A stretch of 64,000 nucleotides of DNA from contig CM049407.1 of NCBI GenBank assembly GCA_026929865.2, forward strand, positions 21,534,501 through 21,598,500, written 5' to 3'. The notes beneath the pieces are model-generated. The model had not been told where the DNA came from. It worked only from the letters and a program-made list of their open reading frames with translations, and ran no database searches. Positions 12,074-29,785 of the stretch are shown one piece after another. Source of the DNA: Hyperoplus lanceolatus (Eukaryota > Chordata > Actinopteri > Uranoscopiformes > Ammodytidae). Position 1 is the first letter of the stretch, and each line of letters starts with the position of its first letter. The position numbers and the translations under genes were made by a program.

Positions 12074-14812
12074 GTTGGGCCATCCGGAAAAGTGAGCTAA
12101 CGCTTGCTAGCCTTAGTGAGCTAATGTCAATGAACCAAGTAGCATCTTGCTAACTAACGTTAACTCCGCCGGGAGCCGGGGCTTAGCCTGTTAGCTAACT
12201 GTACTCAAACTACATGCTGTTGCTCGAAATAACTTGAGAAACAGGCGGCGAGTTGCTTACTTATTGGACCTAAATCTGGCTAGTGTCTGAGCAGAACCCG
12301 CCCCCCCCCCACCGTAAGTGAACTAGCTGTTCGGCTAGCTGACGTCGCGTGACAGTTGTCGCTGGTGGTGGTTTGACATGTCGGGGATTGACCTTGTGCG
12401 CCGGTTTCACCACCCATTTTTCTCCTGCAAATTCAACTGAATTATGACGAGAACCCCTGTTATGACACCATGTGTATATGAACGCATTAATTATTCAATG
12501 CGCGTATGTTCGTCTTGAACAGCAGTAAAAGCTTTATCTTCATTTGAGCATGCTTGTGTCCAGTTTAGGAAAACGAGCCGGCTCCACTGGAATGTTCTCT
12601 GAGCTGCCATTTCCTGTCGGCCATGTTAGAATATCACTGCGAGCTACGCTACTCTTACCTGGCTACTTAACTATTTTCAGTACAAACGCGATACAGTGCC
12701 GTGCTGGAATTTCCCTGTCTTATTTCTCCTACCTGGGCCGTTGGGTTTAGGCGGCTAACTTAAGGAACAAGCAGTTACTGGGCGTGTTGTTGCCGAACGA
12801 GTGGCTGGCTAGTTGACATGAGCTAACGCTAGCCATCACTGACAGGCCTGTTGCATGTTTGTCCAGTCAACGTGAAGCCACCCAGCACTTCCATTATTAC
12901 CTGGTTTGCTCCAGCTGAACATAAACTGTTACTCACCACCAACCTCACGTTTGCTGGCAGCAATGTCTACTCGTTTGCATGCTTATAAGCGAGAACCTGG
13001 CTCCCTGTGATAACTAGCAGGGTTGTAAGCAGAGGTCTGCTGTGCCCACAGAAATGGGGGACAGGCACCATTTAATGGGACGTTGACACAGCAGTTCCCG
13101 TGTCTCTGTACAAAGCATACACACAATGTCCAAATGTATTTCATTAACGCTGCTGTCTCATCCTTTTACAACTTGCAACTACTGTTCCTTTTGATGTTGG
13201 AAAATATTGTCAAGAAAGTTTATCAGCAAACTGTTTAGTATGCAACTGACAGTGTACATATCCATATCTTAGAACCAGTGAGCACCCAGCTCTACTTGGA
13301 ATGTGTTAAAGTTACAATTTTGGGTATTATAAACAGTATCAGTATTATAAACTCATTGTCACAAATACTTTCACCCCTTGTCAGATTTCTTATCATATCT
13401 TTAGCCCCTTTTACACAGAGATTGCGGCATATTGACGGAACGAAAGAGCGGCAATTTGCCGGTTCTGCTTGGTTAGGTGTTATTTACACAGAACCAAGCA
13501 AAGCCGGCCTGTTGGTGCATCAGTAGCCCCTTTTACACAGCGTTCCGGAATGAAAGAGGTGCTTGTAAGCAGCGTCATGTGTGACGTAAACATTTAGCGC
13601 TGCGCCGGTCAGCTGCTTTACAACAACAACACTGGCCGGTCGGTGAATTGAGAGCAGAAGTGCTGGGGCTTACACTAAGAGGGCCGTATTTTACTGTCCC
13701 CATGATGTGCTGGTTGATCTCGCTATGCGCTGAGTCCAACATCTCTTGGACAGTTAACCAAACTGACAAAATCACTCCGCTCACTGCTTCCCCTGTGTGT
13801 GTGTGTTTGTGTGACAGGTTGGCTGTAAGCGAGTCTCTTTGTGAGAGCAGCCCTCTGCCACATACACACACACATACACACAGTGTGTGAAGTCACGTTA
13901 CTGTAGACAGAAATATAGTGTGGATATATACGCTCAGATTTAGGATAATAATAGCGGCGGCGATCCGGTCGCATCCTAGCTTAGCCTAGCTTTTCCACTT
14001 CTTTGTGCAACTTCCCCCGGGCACAAAATAGACTCATAAACTCTGCAAAATGAAGCGTGGGGGTTTGGATTGAGCAGCGGACCTTATGACCAGCTAGATT
14101 ATACGGCATTCCTTTTAATTTGATGATTTTTACGGGACATCAGGCCGCCGTGGTTAATGTTAAACACACGTCCTTCAACTGCTAACATGGTCGCATGTTT
14201 AGAACGTAGGCTATGGAAAGTCAAACGCCCCCCTATTCCGCATCAACAAGCTGGCCGCATTTATACAGAGAGGCGGAAATTCTGGCATATTCCCGGCTTT
14301 CACTGGCTGTGTAAAAGGGGCTTTTGTCTTACTGCTTAGGATACAAGTTTCTGGACAAGAGAACAATATTAACTCATTTGATGGGTTTCTGCAGTGTTCA
14401 TTTATTAGAAAAAGGTCATTGTTAACAATGAACCATTTAATGGTGCATAGTTGTGGATAGATGGTTTCTATCGGAAGCGCAGACGCATCTTTAATGACTA
14501 ATGTGCATACTTCGATTGATTTTGAATTTGAGTTGCATAGACGCGTGATAGTAGATTCAAAATCTCAATAATTTTTCAAGTTCTTTGACTTAGGGGTCTC
14601 ATGCTATGTCATCATCATAGCATTGCAAATACTTTACCAAACATGAGCGTCCCAGAATGTTTTTTGTAAAATCCTTGCATAAGTGGGAAACGCCAAATTA
14701 ATAGACAAAGCTTTTTTTAAATCAAAAAATCTAGTATTTGGACATGTTAATGGAAAAAATGTTTGAGATGTTACGTCTTTCCAGTATAAACTGATTGTGT
14801 TTCCCCTTTCAG
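12074..14812 (+). other. nufip2: nufip2 intron 1
   Basis: The first kilobase is relatively GC-rich with frequent CTAGC-like motifs. The middle holds the inverted-repeat element at 13403-14322 and a short CA stretch at about 13863-13880. No exon evidence was seen. Confidence 0.7.
13403..14322. mobile_element. Non-autonomous DNA transposon with AGCCCCTTTTACACAG ends
   Basis: The left end AGCCCCTTTTACACAG at 13403 is the inverted copy of CTGTGTAAAAGGGGCT at 14307-14322. The same terminal motif occurs a second time inside, in direct orientation near 13526. That suggests either a nested copy or a partial tandem duplication of the left end. About 0.9 kb with no transposase frame. The target duplication is not clear. 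Confidence 0.75.
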
Positions 14813-16507
14813 GCAATAAAAAAGTAAACATCAGTGAGGAGGAGGGGGAGAGGAATTCACATCTGTCTGATGCTGCTGCTATGTCACATCCCCCCAACAG
14901 CAATGGTAACAGACACGCAAGTAACACAAATGTGAAGCAGAAACCAACACAAAAGCTGTACACGACTGTTCCAAAAGTGAGCAGCAAGGGATTGGATTAT
15001 AAGAAAAATATGGACCTTAAAAATGACAAGGAAAAGGCCCTGGATTTGAATAATCACGAGGTCCAACCTTTGGATAAGAGAGACTCTGTATTGTTTCAAA
15101 ATGGCATTGTAAACTGTGGCTTTATTACAAATGGCTATTCTAGCAAGGACAATGATGGCAGCGGCTCCGAAGGTGGATATACTACTCCGAAAAAACGCAA
15201 AGCCAGATGCAACAACGCCAAGAACACTGATAATGTGATACGAGAAAAGGAGATAGACATGCAGCAGGGCAACACTACACAGGAGCATGGGCCTTTTAAT
15301 CCAGAGACAAATGAGAAGGGAGTGACTTCCAGACTTGATGGCTTTAGAGCTGCACATAAAACAGAAGCCCAGTCAGCAGCTAGAAGGGCTGTTGCATCGG
15401 AGGCTCCAATGGGTGAATCTCAGTGGAAAAACTCTGATGGCAAAACAGTTGGCACCTTTGGTAAAAAGACTGAGGAAAGGCACAAAGCCAAGCTTTCCTC
15501 ACCTTCAAAAGAGGACTCGTGGACTTTGTTCAAGCCCCCTCCAGTATTTCCTGTGGACAATAGCAGTGCTAAAATAGTTCCCAAGATCAGTTATGCAAGT
15601 AAAGTAAAAGAAAACCTCAACAAAGTAGCTCAAGGCGGGGGAGACGCACTGCCTCCTCCTGTTAGACTGTCCCAGGTCCCCATGTCTGCTATGAAAACTA
15701 TCACCTCAGCTAGCTTTACTAATGGTCCTGTTTCTGGAACTGGAAACGGCTGCCCGTCAGTGGGTACCTTCTTTGCTCCTGCTGCTAGTAGTATTCCACC
15801 TGCCCCTTCTATCCTCAGTGGCGAGAATGTAGCATCTCCTTTGGAAAGTAACTGTAGCTCTACTACTAGTCCTGTAGACGGAGAAGAGTATGAGCTCAGA
15901 AAGTGTACTCTTTTAATTTACCCTTTAAATATGCAACCTGTGCTCCCTAGTGCTCGTCACCTCGACCCACCGGCTGCTCAGACAAATCAGAAAGCCTTGG
16001 GAGATATCTTCCAGAATCAGTGGGGGCTTTCCTTCATCAATGAGCCCAACTTGGGGCCCGAGGGAGGAAGTGTCCTGGTGCCTGCAGAGGACAAGTCTAC
16101 TGTGGTCAAACCTCAAAGCGAGTGTCAGGCTGGTGCTGTCAAGGCGGCCCAGCTGTTCTTTGATGTTAGCCCATCTTTCTTAGAACCTGGCACTTTGGCT
16201 CCAGACCCTGAGAAAAGGACTTGTGCCCCTTGCAATGTGTCCAGTGCTTGTTCTCCTGCTTGTGTGATGGGAGATGAGGAGAACAAGCTGCAGGCATGTG
16301 GCCAGGAAAAGACTAAAATTGAGGGCAAGGGTGCAGGTTCTGCTGTGTCGGCCCCCACAAAGGACAACGGTGCTAAGCCTGCGCAAGGCCAGCTAACCAC
16401 TTTGTTGTTTGGCTCACCTAAAGAGAAGGCCCTCTCTAAAGACATTGGCAGGAGGTGTAGCTGGGGGTCCTTTGATGTTAAAGCTGCTGTCACTTATCAC
16501 ACTAAAG
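14813..16507 (+). CDS. nufip2: NUFIP2, large coding exon 2
   Basis: This 1695-base exon follows a CCCCTTTCAG acceptor and completes the split Gly codon (TG|NKKVNISEEE). It carries the hallmark NUFIP2 segments in order: NDGSGSEGGYTTPKKRKAR near its first quarter, KEDSWTLFKPPPVFPVDNSS and AKIVPKISYASKVKENLNK in the middle, RLSQVPMSAMKTITSASFTN, LGDIFQNQWGLSFINEPNLG and RRCSWGSFDVKAAVTYHTK at the end. No folded domain is evident and the protein is mostly disordered. The sequence between conserved blocks differs freely from human, as expected in a fish. The open frame runs on past the donor (AAAG|GTAACA) to 16569, but that tail is intron, because exon 3 continues the human sequence. Confidence 0.96.
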
Positions 16508-16664
16508 GTAACATTAACTTTCTATCTATTAATCAAATTAATTTGTGTAACAATTTTTTAAAGTTGTAATCCTTTAGATATTATTGGAAAGGGCAAGTGT
16601 GGCTTGAATTCTACAACGAACACTTGATGTGCAGCTACTTTGTCAGAAATTTTTCTCATTTAAC

Positions 16665-17798
16665 TTTTATTTATCCTCGAGAGACCAATTGAGGGGTGAC
16701 CCTCATTTACAATGACGTCGAGTTCAAACAAATTCAAAGGAAAAACAACAATACATAAACGATATTCAATGCAAAAACATCAAATACACAAAAACAGGTG
16801 ACGAGAGAAAAAAACAATTGAAACATTTACATAGAGGTGAAGAGTGGCAGCAATTAAAATTAAATGGGTGAAAGTACAATATAGCCTAATTAAAACAGTT
16901 ACAGGTAGAGTTTGGCAGATTTAACATTGTTTGTTTAAACTGGTTAAAGGATATGAAGGTATTTAGTTTAATTTGTTGCTGTAAGTTGTTCCAGGAGTCG
17001 GGGGCACTGAAGCTAAAAGCTGTCTTTCCCAGCTCAGACCGGGCTTGTGGGACATAAAGCATAAGCATGTCAGTGGAGCGGGTCTGATAAAGCCCATCTG
17101 AAATTTGCAGCATTTCTGTTAAATAACGAGGAAGCTTCCCGGGTCAAGGCTTTGTAAATAAAAATTCGCCAGTGTGCGTCACGTCTCTCTTTAAGGGAGG
17201 ACCACCCAACCTTTTCATATAAAAGACAATGGTGTGTGTCATAAGCATCTCCTGTGATGAACCTTAAAGCAGAGTGAAAAACAGAGTCCAGGAGTTTAAG
17301 ACATGAATGTGATGCATGCCGGTAAACCACATCACCGTAATCAAGGACAGACATGAAAACTGCCTCAATAATCATTTTCCTACTAAATAAAGGGAAGGTG
17401 GTTTTGTTCCTATAAAAATAGCCAATTTTTTTGTCGTAGTCGACAAACAAGATTTTTTTATATGAAAATTAAAAGTGAGTTTATCATCTAACCAGATGCC
17501 GAGATATTTGTACTCTGTGACTCTTTCAATTAAAAATCCATTCTTTGTAAAAATATTAAAATCATTAAAAGTTGTAGTTCTTGCTCTGGAGAAACACATA
17601 CATTTGGTTTTGTCTGTATTTAGAACCAGCCAGAGGTCCACTAGACAGTCCTGCAGGGTGTTAAAAGAGCTTTGTAGGTTCTGAATAGATTGGTGCACCG
17701 AATCGGAAATGCAATACAGTACTGTGTCGTCAGCGTATAGATGGGCGTGACAGTTTTTTAGCGATGCAACAATGTTATTTATATAAATTGTGAAAAGA
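16665..17798 (-). mobile_element. LINE retrotransposon fragment: reverse transcriptase C-terminal part and 3' UTR
   Basis: On the minus strand this encodes reverse-transcriptase motifs FTIYINNIVASL, HAHLYADDTVLYCISDS (the catalytic YADD) and VTEYKYLGIWLDDKL, then after frameshifts SVLDYGDVVY, ALRFITGDAYDTHHCLLYEK and ARSELGKTAFSFSAPDSWNN. This order is that of Jockey-superfamily LINEs of fish (L2/CR1/Rex1-like); I cannot assign the exact family. It is interrupted by the element at 17799-18987 and by stops and shifts, so it is dead. Located in nufip2 intron 2, opposite to the host gene. Confidence 0.85.
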
Positions 17799-18987
17799 CA
17801 GTGTTTCCCCCAGGAAATGTCTTTGTCAAGGTGGTCACTGTCTAGCCGTACAGGAGGCGCGGCGCAACGCGCCTCGGCGAAAATTTTGGGGGTATTTTGC
17901 TCAAAGATGCCAATGCGCACTAAAGAAATGGTTCTGTTTATTTGAATGACACTGACCTTACAGTTGTGCAATTTTGTTTCCTTTGTGCACATTTTTTGCA
18001 AACATGCAGACAAAAAAATACAATTAAAGAAATTCTACTGTTTTGGTGCAATACCATGCAGACACACTAAATACAAATAATGGACCATACACTTAACATG
18101 TGTATGCACATCAAAGTGCTTTTTAAAGTTCCTTTTTGGATGGGGGGCTGTTGTGAGATTATTGTGGACAATAGGCATACTGTGATGCGATTAATTCATA
18201 TATGGTTATTATTAGCCTACTTGCTTGATTTCTTTTTAAATGCAGAGGTTATTGATTGTTTTGGAACATGTATTTCCAAATTTAAAACATAAAAATAAAG
18301 CAGCATTTAAAATTCAGAAAAATGTATCTCGTCGGCCTACACAAGCATGCTGTTTGAAAAATAATTCAATTATTGAAATAATATAATGTGTTTTCCCCTT
18401 AAAATGACTAATGCATTTCAAAGACAGTTACAGTGTGCACTTCTGTAAACTTACTGAAAGGTGCCTGGGCCATCACTCTCATGCATGTATCAGACTTTTT
18501 TCTGCACTGTATGAGCCGATAAGTTGTGTTGCCACGTTGATGTGGAGTCTTAAACTAGTCTAGCTTTGCATAGCACTTCTTTCTGTTAAGCTAAATATCC
18601 CCATAGAACCGCACTGCGTTTATTATCGCCACCGGTTAAATGTCGGTTTGCTGCAGCTCGTTTACTCTCCCGCGTACATGCTGTAGTCACGCGCAGCGCG
18701 GCACGGTCGCGCGCGCAGAGCCCCCGACACAGAGCAGCTGATAGTCTGAGCAGAGAGAAACGCTTGGAGACATATGTGCACATTTATTTACCGCAAATCA
18801 CGGCCTTTCGCGCATTTCTGACCATGAAAAATCACACATCGCGCTTGCTAGTACATTAATTGTGCAGCACTAAAAATAAAAAAATTAAAGATTTAATTTT
18901 TTTTTTTTTGGTCGGTCAGTAGTCAATGCGGGGGGCTGGTTTTGCTAAGGCGGCCGCCTTAACTATAAAGCGCTGGGGGAAACACTG
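17799..18987. mobile_element. hAT-like DNA transposon inserted into the LINE
   Basis: The ends CAGTGTTTCCCCCAG and, at the other side, CTGGGGGAAACACTG-type sequence are inverted repeats. The 5 bases AAAGA flank it on both sides (17794-17798 and 18988-18992). CAGTG-type ends are typical of hAT elements, and a 5-base duplication fits the hAT5 subgroup. It is 1189 bases without a transposase frame, so it is non-autonomous. Removing it rejoins the LINE frame at GPVL/FTIYINN. Confidence 0.88.
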
Positions 18988-19215
18988 AAAGAACTGGACC
19001 TAAAATTGAGCCCTGTGGGACACCATTTGTAACAGTTAAAAACTCAGATTGGTATCTTCCCAGTTTAACTGACTGCTGTCTATCAGAGAGATAATCCCTA
19101 AACCAGCTACATGCAGAATGATCAAAGCCAATGTCATGCAGCCTCTGTAAAAGAAAATGGTGGTCAACAGTATCAAAGGCCTTTTGAAAGATCAATAAAA
19201 AGTGCTGCACAGTGC
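18988..19215 (-). mobile_element. LINE fragment: upstream part of the same reverse transcriptase
   Basis: On the minus strand this encodes QKAFDTVDHHFLLQRLHDIG, then WFRDYLSDRQQSVKLGRYQS and GVPQGSILGPVL, the conserved motifs just before the YADD block. The LINE is 5' truncated near 19215, as is usual for such copies. Confidence 0.88.
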
Positions 19216-19600
19216 TTTTTCTTGTCTAATGCTGTAACAATGTTGTGTTAAAAATAAAGCAGAAGAGCAACTGGTTCATCTTCTTAAAGTGCCACCAAAC
19301 AGACTTCAAGTCAGTCAATAATATTTGTAAACTCAATCTCATGTCTTGCTGTGTGCACGGATAGTTTTGTAGCAACTCTTCCTCTAAGACCTCACTGCTC
19401 CCTCGTGTTCCATCATTGCTGAGCAAACATTACAATTGAGCCGATGACAATGCAATTTAGAAAATGACACAGTTGTTGAACCATCGTGGTTAAAGCAAAA
19501 CTCTGACAAATGCATTGTGTCCCTTATAACTGGTTCACAATAAAAGCAACTGTGTCTTTTGGCAGTTGAATGTCTTCTTATGGGAAATATCAGGACATTT

Positions 19601-20196
19601 TTAAGGGATTGTTCAGTATTTTTTTATATGGGATTGTACGCTGCACTTATGCATAGTAAGTATGTTACCTTTTGGAGATTGCAATCAGCACAGTCACTAT
19701 AAGGAGTTTGGGGGGAGACGTTGCTGTAGCGACAGTCGGCATTGCACTGTTTTTTCGTCACGTGTATCTAAAAGCGTACCAATAAAAAAAATTGGTTCAA
19801 TTATATGCTAAATGTAGGATTTTTCACTGCTGATTGATACAAGTTGACAAAGTAATACATGGTGAAACGTTTGGAAAAAAAAAAGTGCAGAAATAAATGT
19901 TTGTCTAGCAGTGACGTGCTGCGTATCAGTCCACAAATCAGCAGTGAGAAAATTCTACATTTTGTGTACAATTGAAAGGATATTTATTTTGACTTGGCAT
20001 TTATATATATGGAGGAAAAACATATTTTTGCTGGCCCCATCTGCAACAGTACAATGCTGACTTCTGCTACGGCAATGTCTCCCTCCAACTCTTAAAAAAG
20101 ACTGCTCTGATCATCATCTCCATAGGGTAACAGACTAACTATGCATAAATACCTCATAAAAGCCAATATTAAAACATACTGAGCTATCCCTTTTAA
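19601..20196. mobile_element. TTAA-type miniature element, family F
   Basis: Left end TTAAGGGATTGTTCAGTATT, right end ATACTGAGCTATCCCTTTTAA, with arms that mirror each other imperfectly inward (TGCATAGTAAG against TATGCATAAATACCTC). About 0.6 kb in nufip2 intron 2, 411 bases before the microexon. Confidence 0.7.
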
Positions 20197-20607
20197 ATTC
20201 AGCTTGCCTCCGCTCTGATTTCACTGAGGGGACAGTGAAAAGTGAACAGTGAGGCCGACATTAATGAGATAAAATCATAAAACCACAATGCTGGATTACA
20301 TGTTGCATTGTCTCCTGTTAATCCCTCATGCGTGTGGAGGTAGGTTCAGGTAATTACATAATTTAAATACAATGACTGGCTATTGTATAAAGGTGTTATA
20401 GTATCAAAAACAGGGTTAGATTAATGACAATTTTAAGGATTATAATCTAATGCCATAGGATTTTATAGATGTCATGTGCCCAATGTATGGTTAAATGTTT
20501 CTTATTACTATTGTTAGTTCGGTATAGTATTTTATGAACATATTCTAAATGTCCAAGTAATTCACTTGCTGATTTTTTTATTTTTTTATTTTTTTTTCAT
20601 TCAACAG

Positions 20608-20640
20608 AAATGGAATTCGTTTTCAACTTGCAAAAACAAG
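20608..20640 (+). CDS. nufip2: NUFIP2, 33-base microexon 3
   Basis: The exon encodes EMEFVFNLQKQ, the counterpart of human EMESIWNLQKQ. It is preceded by a T-rich tract and CATTCAACAG, and followed by GTAAAG. The split codons close on both sides: G from exon 2 plus AA gives Glu, and a terminal G plus AT of exon 4 gives Asp. It is far too short to stand out as an open frame and was found by extending the human C-terminal sequence. Confidence 0.93.
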
Positions 20641-22447
20641 GTAAAGCTGGACTGTTTTTCCTCTCCTATTTATTTTTTAGGTATTTCAGTTATCAACAAG
20701 AATCAATAATATACTTATATACATAATGGTTGGAGGCCCTGTCTGAAGTTAGATTCGACCTTAAAAGTGCATTTGTGTCTTGTATGTCAATGTAAAAAAA
20801 CAAAAAAGACTTTGTTATATATATTTCATCTAATTACAGAGCAGCTTATCATGAGCTCTGTAACTCAAAGCTCTATTGACAATTCAAACTGTCTGAATAT
20901 ATTCTTCAAAACTTTCTGTGAGTGGAGTTGTATTTGTTCCAGCAACATTATCAAATGTTTTTTTTTCTGTGTGTGGCAGCCTGTGCACAATGGCTATATT
21001 TATCCCCTCTTTATGCCTCTCGAGCCATCTGAGGTAATCACCAACTGAGATGCCGTTAAAGTTACAGACTGTGACGTGCTTCCGTTGTATGGTCCTCTGG
21101 TACTGCAGTCATGCCAGCTGGCAAGTGAAATATAGCAATTATTCCAAACTGTCTGTTGATATCAACACAGGCATACCTTCAATGATGTTCCAGGATATCT
21201 TTGTCAAATATACAACCACCACGGTATAGGTCATTTTACATCTTGGTAATGGTATATATCGTGGTTTAGTTTTTTTCTTTTAAATTTAATGGATTAAAAT
21301 AACCATCCTTAAATCATATTTTATAATTTTTATTTGGATCTGGAGTTTACATATAAAAGAGAAACTGGTGCAAAATACCACACCAGTCTAGCTTTAGTCA
21401 GTCAGTGCAGTAAATAAATCACAACATTAACTAAATGTGTAGCCTACATTTTAAATTCATAGTATATCAAAAGAATTAAAGACTTGAATTTTCCTGCAAG
21501 ATTTGCTCATCTTCATTTCAAAAACCTGTCAAAATTAACAATTGTGCAAATATCTGGTAATAATTTCACTCTATCTTCAACAGAAATACTATTTTCAAGT
21601 TTGATGTGTTTTAAAGATAAGAGGTGTATGACGCCAGCCTTGCTGGCTCTCTCCACCAATAACAACGCAGGGGTTAAGCCCTGAATAGACGCTACAGATA
21701 TCGGTGTTAGCCAGCTAGCTCACGAGAGCTAAAGTAATCTGCTTAAAACAAGCCAACTCCGCATCACGGCAACAGCACTGCGAAGCACCACGCACAGCAG
21801 CAAGTTTCCTTTGCCCGTTAACATTTTTGACCGTTAAAACCAGCTGCTCTGCCACCGTGTCACGGGAGTTGGTTGTTAACTGCAGTGAGCGCACACAGGA
21901 GCTAAACAGCTCGAGCTAAAAAGGTGAGGCTTCTTCTAATGATGGTAGTGAAGCTGTCTTGGAGCACAGCAATCTGCAAAGTCCAGTCTATAATACCCCT
22001 TTTCTACCAACACGAACCAGGTTCCAGTTCTGGGCCTCTTCTAGTGCTGGTACGTAGCTGGTTCAACTTGGTAACCTCTTAAGAAACGGTTTGCTTTTTC
22101 ACTGGCTAGAGAGCCACGTCATGACGTCACTGTTTACGCCGCTCTCCTTCCCGTCTAACACAAGCACTAGCTTAAACCAAGTTTTTCCTCCCTGGCTTTG
22201 CTTTGTTAGCCAGACGCCACTTATCTAGCGTATTTGCACTCCTCGTTGTGATCGCTACGGTCAAGGATTATGTTTTGAATTGTCTCGTAGTAGTGGTGCT
22301 TCTAGCGGAACTGCCCACAAACTGCTTTGGTGGACAAGGGAGTATAAGCCAATACCAAATGTGTCATTTTGATGCTAGACTTGGAGAAGTGACTGGTATC
22401 TTGATCAATCTAACCCTATGCCTCCTTTCGTTCCCCCTCTGCTGCAG
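20641..22447 (+). other. nufip2: nufip2 intron 3
   Basis: AT-rich non-coding DNA. Around 21700-22160 there is a stretch with CCCCTTTTCTACCAACACGA-type sequence that resembles the end of a fish DNA transposon, but I could not find its partner end. Confidence 0.6.
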
Positions 22448-22500
22448 ATCCAAAAAGAGTAGTGGTTTATGATGAGACCAAGGATGGACCTGAACAGTGA
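22448..22500 (+). CDS. nufip2: NUFIP2, last coding exon 4
   Basis: After a TCTGCTGCAG acceptor the exon encodes DPKRVVVYDETKDGPEQ and the stop TGA (22498-22500). Human ends DPKRIITYNEAMDSPDQ. The four coding exons add up to 1932 bases, that is 643 residues plus stop, against about 695 in human. Most of the difference is the shortened His-rich N-terminus and loops of exon 2. Confidence 0.94.
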
Positions 22501-27800
<5,300 letters not shown>

Positions 27801-29450
27801 AACTCCTTTTTGAAAATGAGGCTTCAAGATTAGGTAATATAGCATGACCCATCTTAAGGCTTTCATTATGTCAACTACAGTTACTTATATACTATCCTTG
27901 TGCAACATTTTGAGATACTTCACTTGTTTTCCTACTTTGTGCTGCTTTAATTCTACTACATACAAGGAAAATATTGCTTTTATTGAAGGGTTTAACCTAC
28001 TTGTCAGGATTGTGTTATAGAAAACATGCTGTATGAGCACCTTTTTTAAAATATTTACACAATCGGTCCCCACGGAAATCTCCCTTTATAAAGTCATTTG
28101 AGTCTTTAATTGAGTCCTAAACCCCCCCCCCCCCCATTTTCTAAAAACCTGCGAAAGGTTCCCCTCGAGCAGTATGAATATTCCAGCTTGACTTTTATGC
28201 AAATGAAATAGTTTCAAGTAGGCCTACTTAACAAAGGCAAGTCTCATATACTTTCCTGTTTGGAGATACAGCAGAGAGAAGGTTTGAATTAAAAAAACTA
28301 GTTGTTCCCGTACTTACACATGGCCAGAATCATTGATTAAATAGATTAGTAAGGGTTCTATCATATAGTAGACTTATTTAAAAGAGAAAAATAGCACATG
28401 GTGATTTAGGCCCAGTGAGTTCTAAGCTTTTAGGGGCCCCCTGGAGTTCTTCTGAGGGGCCTGGGACAGTTTCATAATCCAGCCTTGGTATTTATGCCAT
28501 TCCAGTATAATGATGTAACCGTTAAATCTGAAGTATGAAAATATGACCTTAATGTTTTTTATTTCTGGCTGGCTGAAAATAATTTCCACTTTTGAGAAAG
28601 AACATGTCCAACATATAAACCATGTTGACATATGATATGACATACTCAATGATCCTCCTCTCAGCACACGTTAGGAAATGTTCCTGTTTTAGTTCTAGAT
28701 GTGTTCACTTTGGGTTCCGACAGACTGCTTGAGGGGGCCATCATGTGTCCACTATGAGCTCAGCCTGCTGTACCATCAGTGAGCAGAGGGGCTGATTGCT
28801 GTTCAGAGGCGCCCCCTTGTGGAGCAACAATGGTTGGTACACATCGACAGAGACACTACAACACTAAAGAGATCATTTTTTTAAATTCATGAGCAGAAGA
28901 TGCATCTTAGCCTATCTGGGTTCACAAATGCTCCAAGCCTTTAAATTGAATGTCTGGGACTATTTATTTGAATGACATATTACTGTAACATTTTATAAAT
29001 ACAAATTAAGCCAGTATATAGTTGTAACAGGAGCCATAACATTGACCTGCAACATTCTATCCATCCATCCATCCATCCCCCATCTATGAATAAATAATGG
29101 TTAAACTCAATAAAATTCCAAAAGGCTCAAGGGGCTCAACTAATTTCAAGCAGCACTGTATGTACACACATACATACTGCATAATGAATTGATTATAATA
29201 TGGTTAGGTTAATATTTGTATTATCACTAGACTGCAGGACTTTCTTGTGTAAAAGTTCCCCAAAACATTCAAATATCACCTGCTTCAGTCACTTTCACAC
29301 TTTTATTTATTTATTTATTTTTATTTATTAAGGAAAGCATGTGTGTCGATATTTTGTAACACAGCAGATGTTGATTAAAATAAATCACTGCCCTATCCCA
29401 CAAGGCACTGGCAATCATCTTAATCACATGCAACACATGCAATGTATATA
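27801..29450. other. Intergenic sequence after nufip2
   Basis: There is no coding signal. It holds the poly-C run, a (CCAT)n stretch at about 29058-29078, an ATTT-rich stretch near 29305-29330, and otherwise unremarkable AT-rich DNA. Confidence 0.6.
28122..28135 (+). repeat. Poly-C run of 14 bases
   Basis: A homopolymer within otherwise AT-rich intergenic DNA. Confidence 0.95.
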
Positions 29451-29785
29451 CACTGCTCAAAATAAATAAATAAAGGGAACACATACTCATAACAATGTAA
29501 CTCCTTGTCAATCACACTTCTGGGATATCAACCTGTCCAGTTAGGATGCAGCACTGATTCTTAAACAATTTAACCTGCTGTTGTGCGAATGGAACAGACA
29601 AAAGGTGTAAATGAGATCCAATAAGCAAGATAACCCCTATAAAGGAATGGTTCAGGTGGCCACAGACCATTTCCCTGACCTCCTTTTTTCTGGCTGATTT
29701 TTGGTCACTTTTGCATTTTTCCAGTGCCCTAATCACTAGAGGTAGCATGAGGCGGTGTCTGCAGCCCACAGAAGTTACTTAGGTA

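Noticed and set aside
14884..15357. 157-codon frame on the minus strand over nufip2 exon 2
   Set aside because: Antisense shadow of a well-supported exon; no homology or splice structure of its own.
29058..29078. Tandem CCAT units as a CRISPR- or satellite-like array
   Set aside because: A short tetranucleotide microsatellite; no spacers or longer periodicity anywhere in the window.
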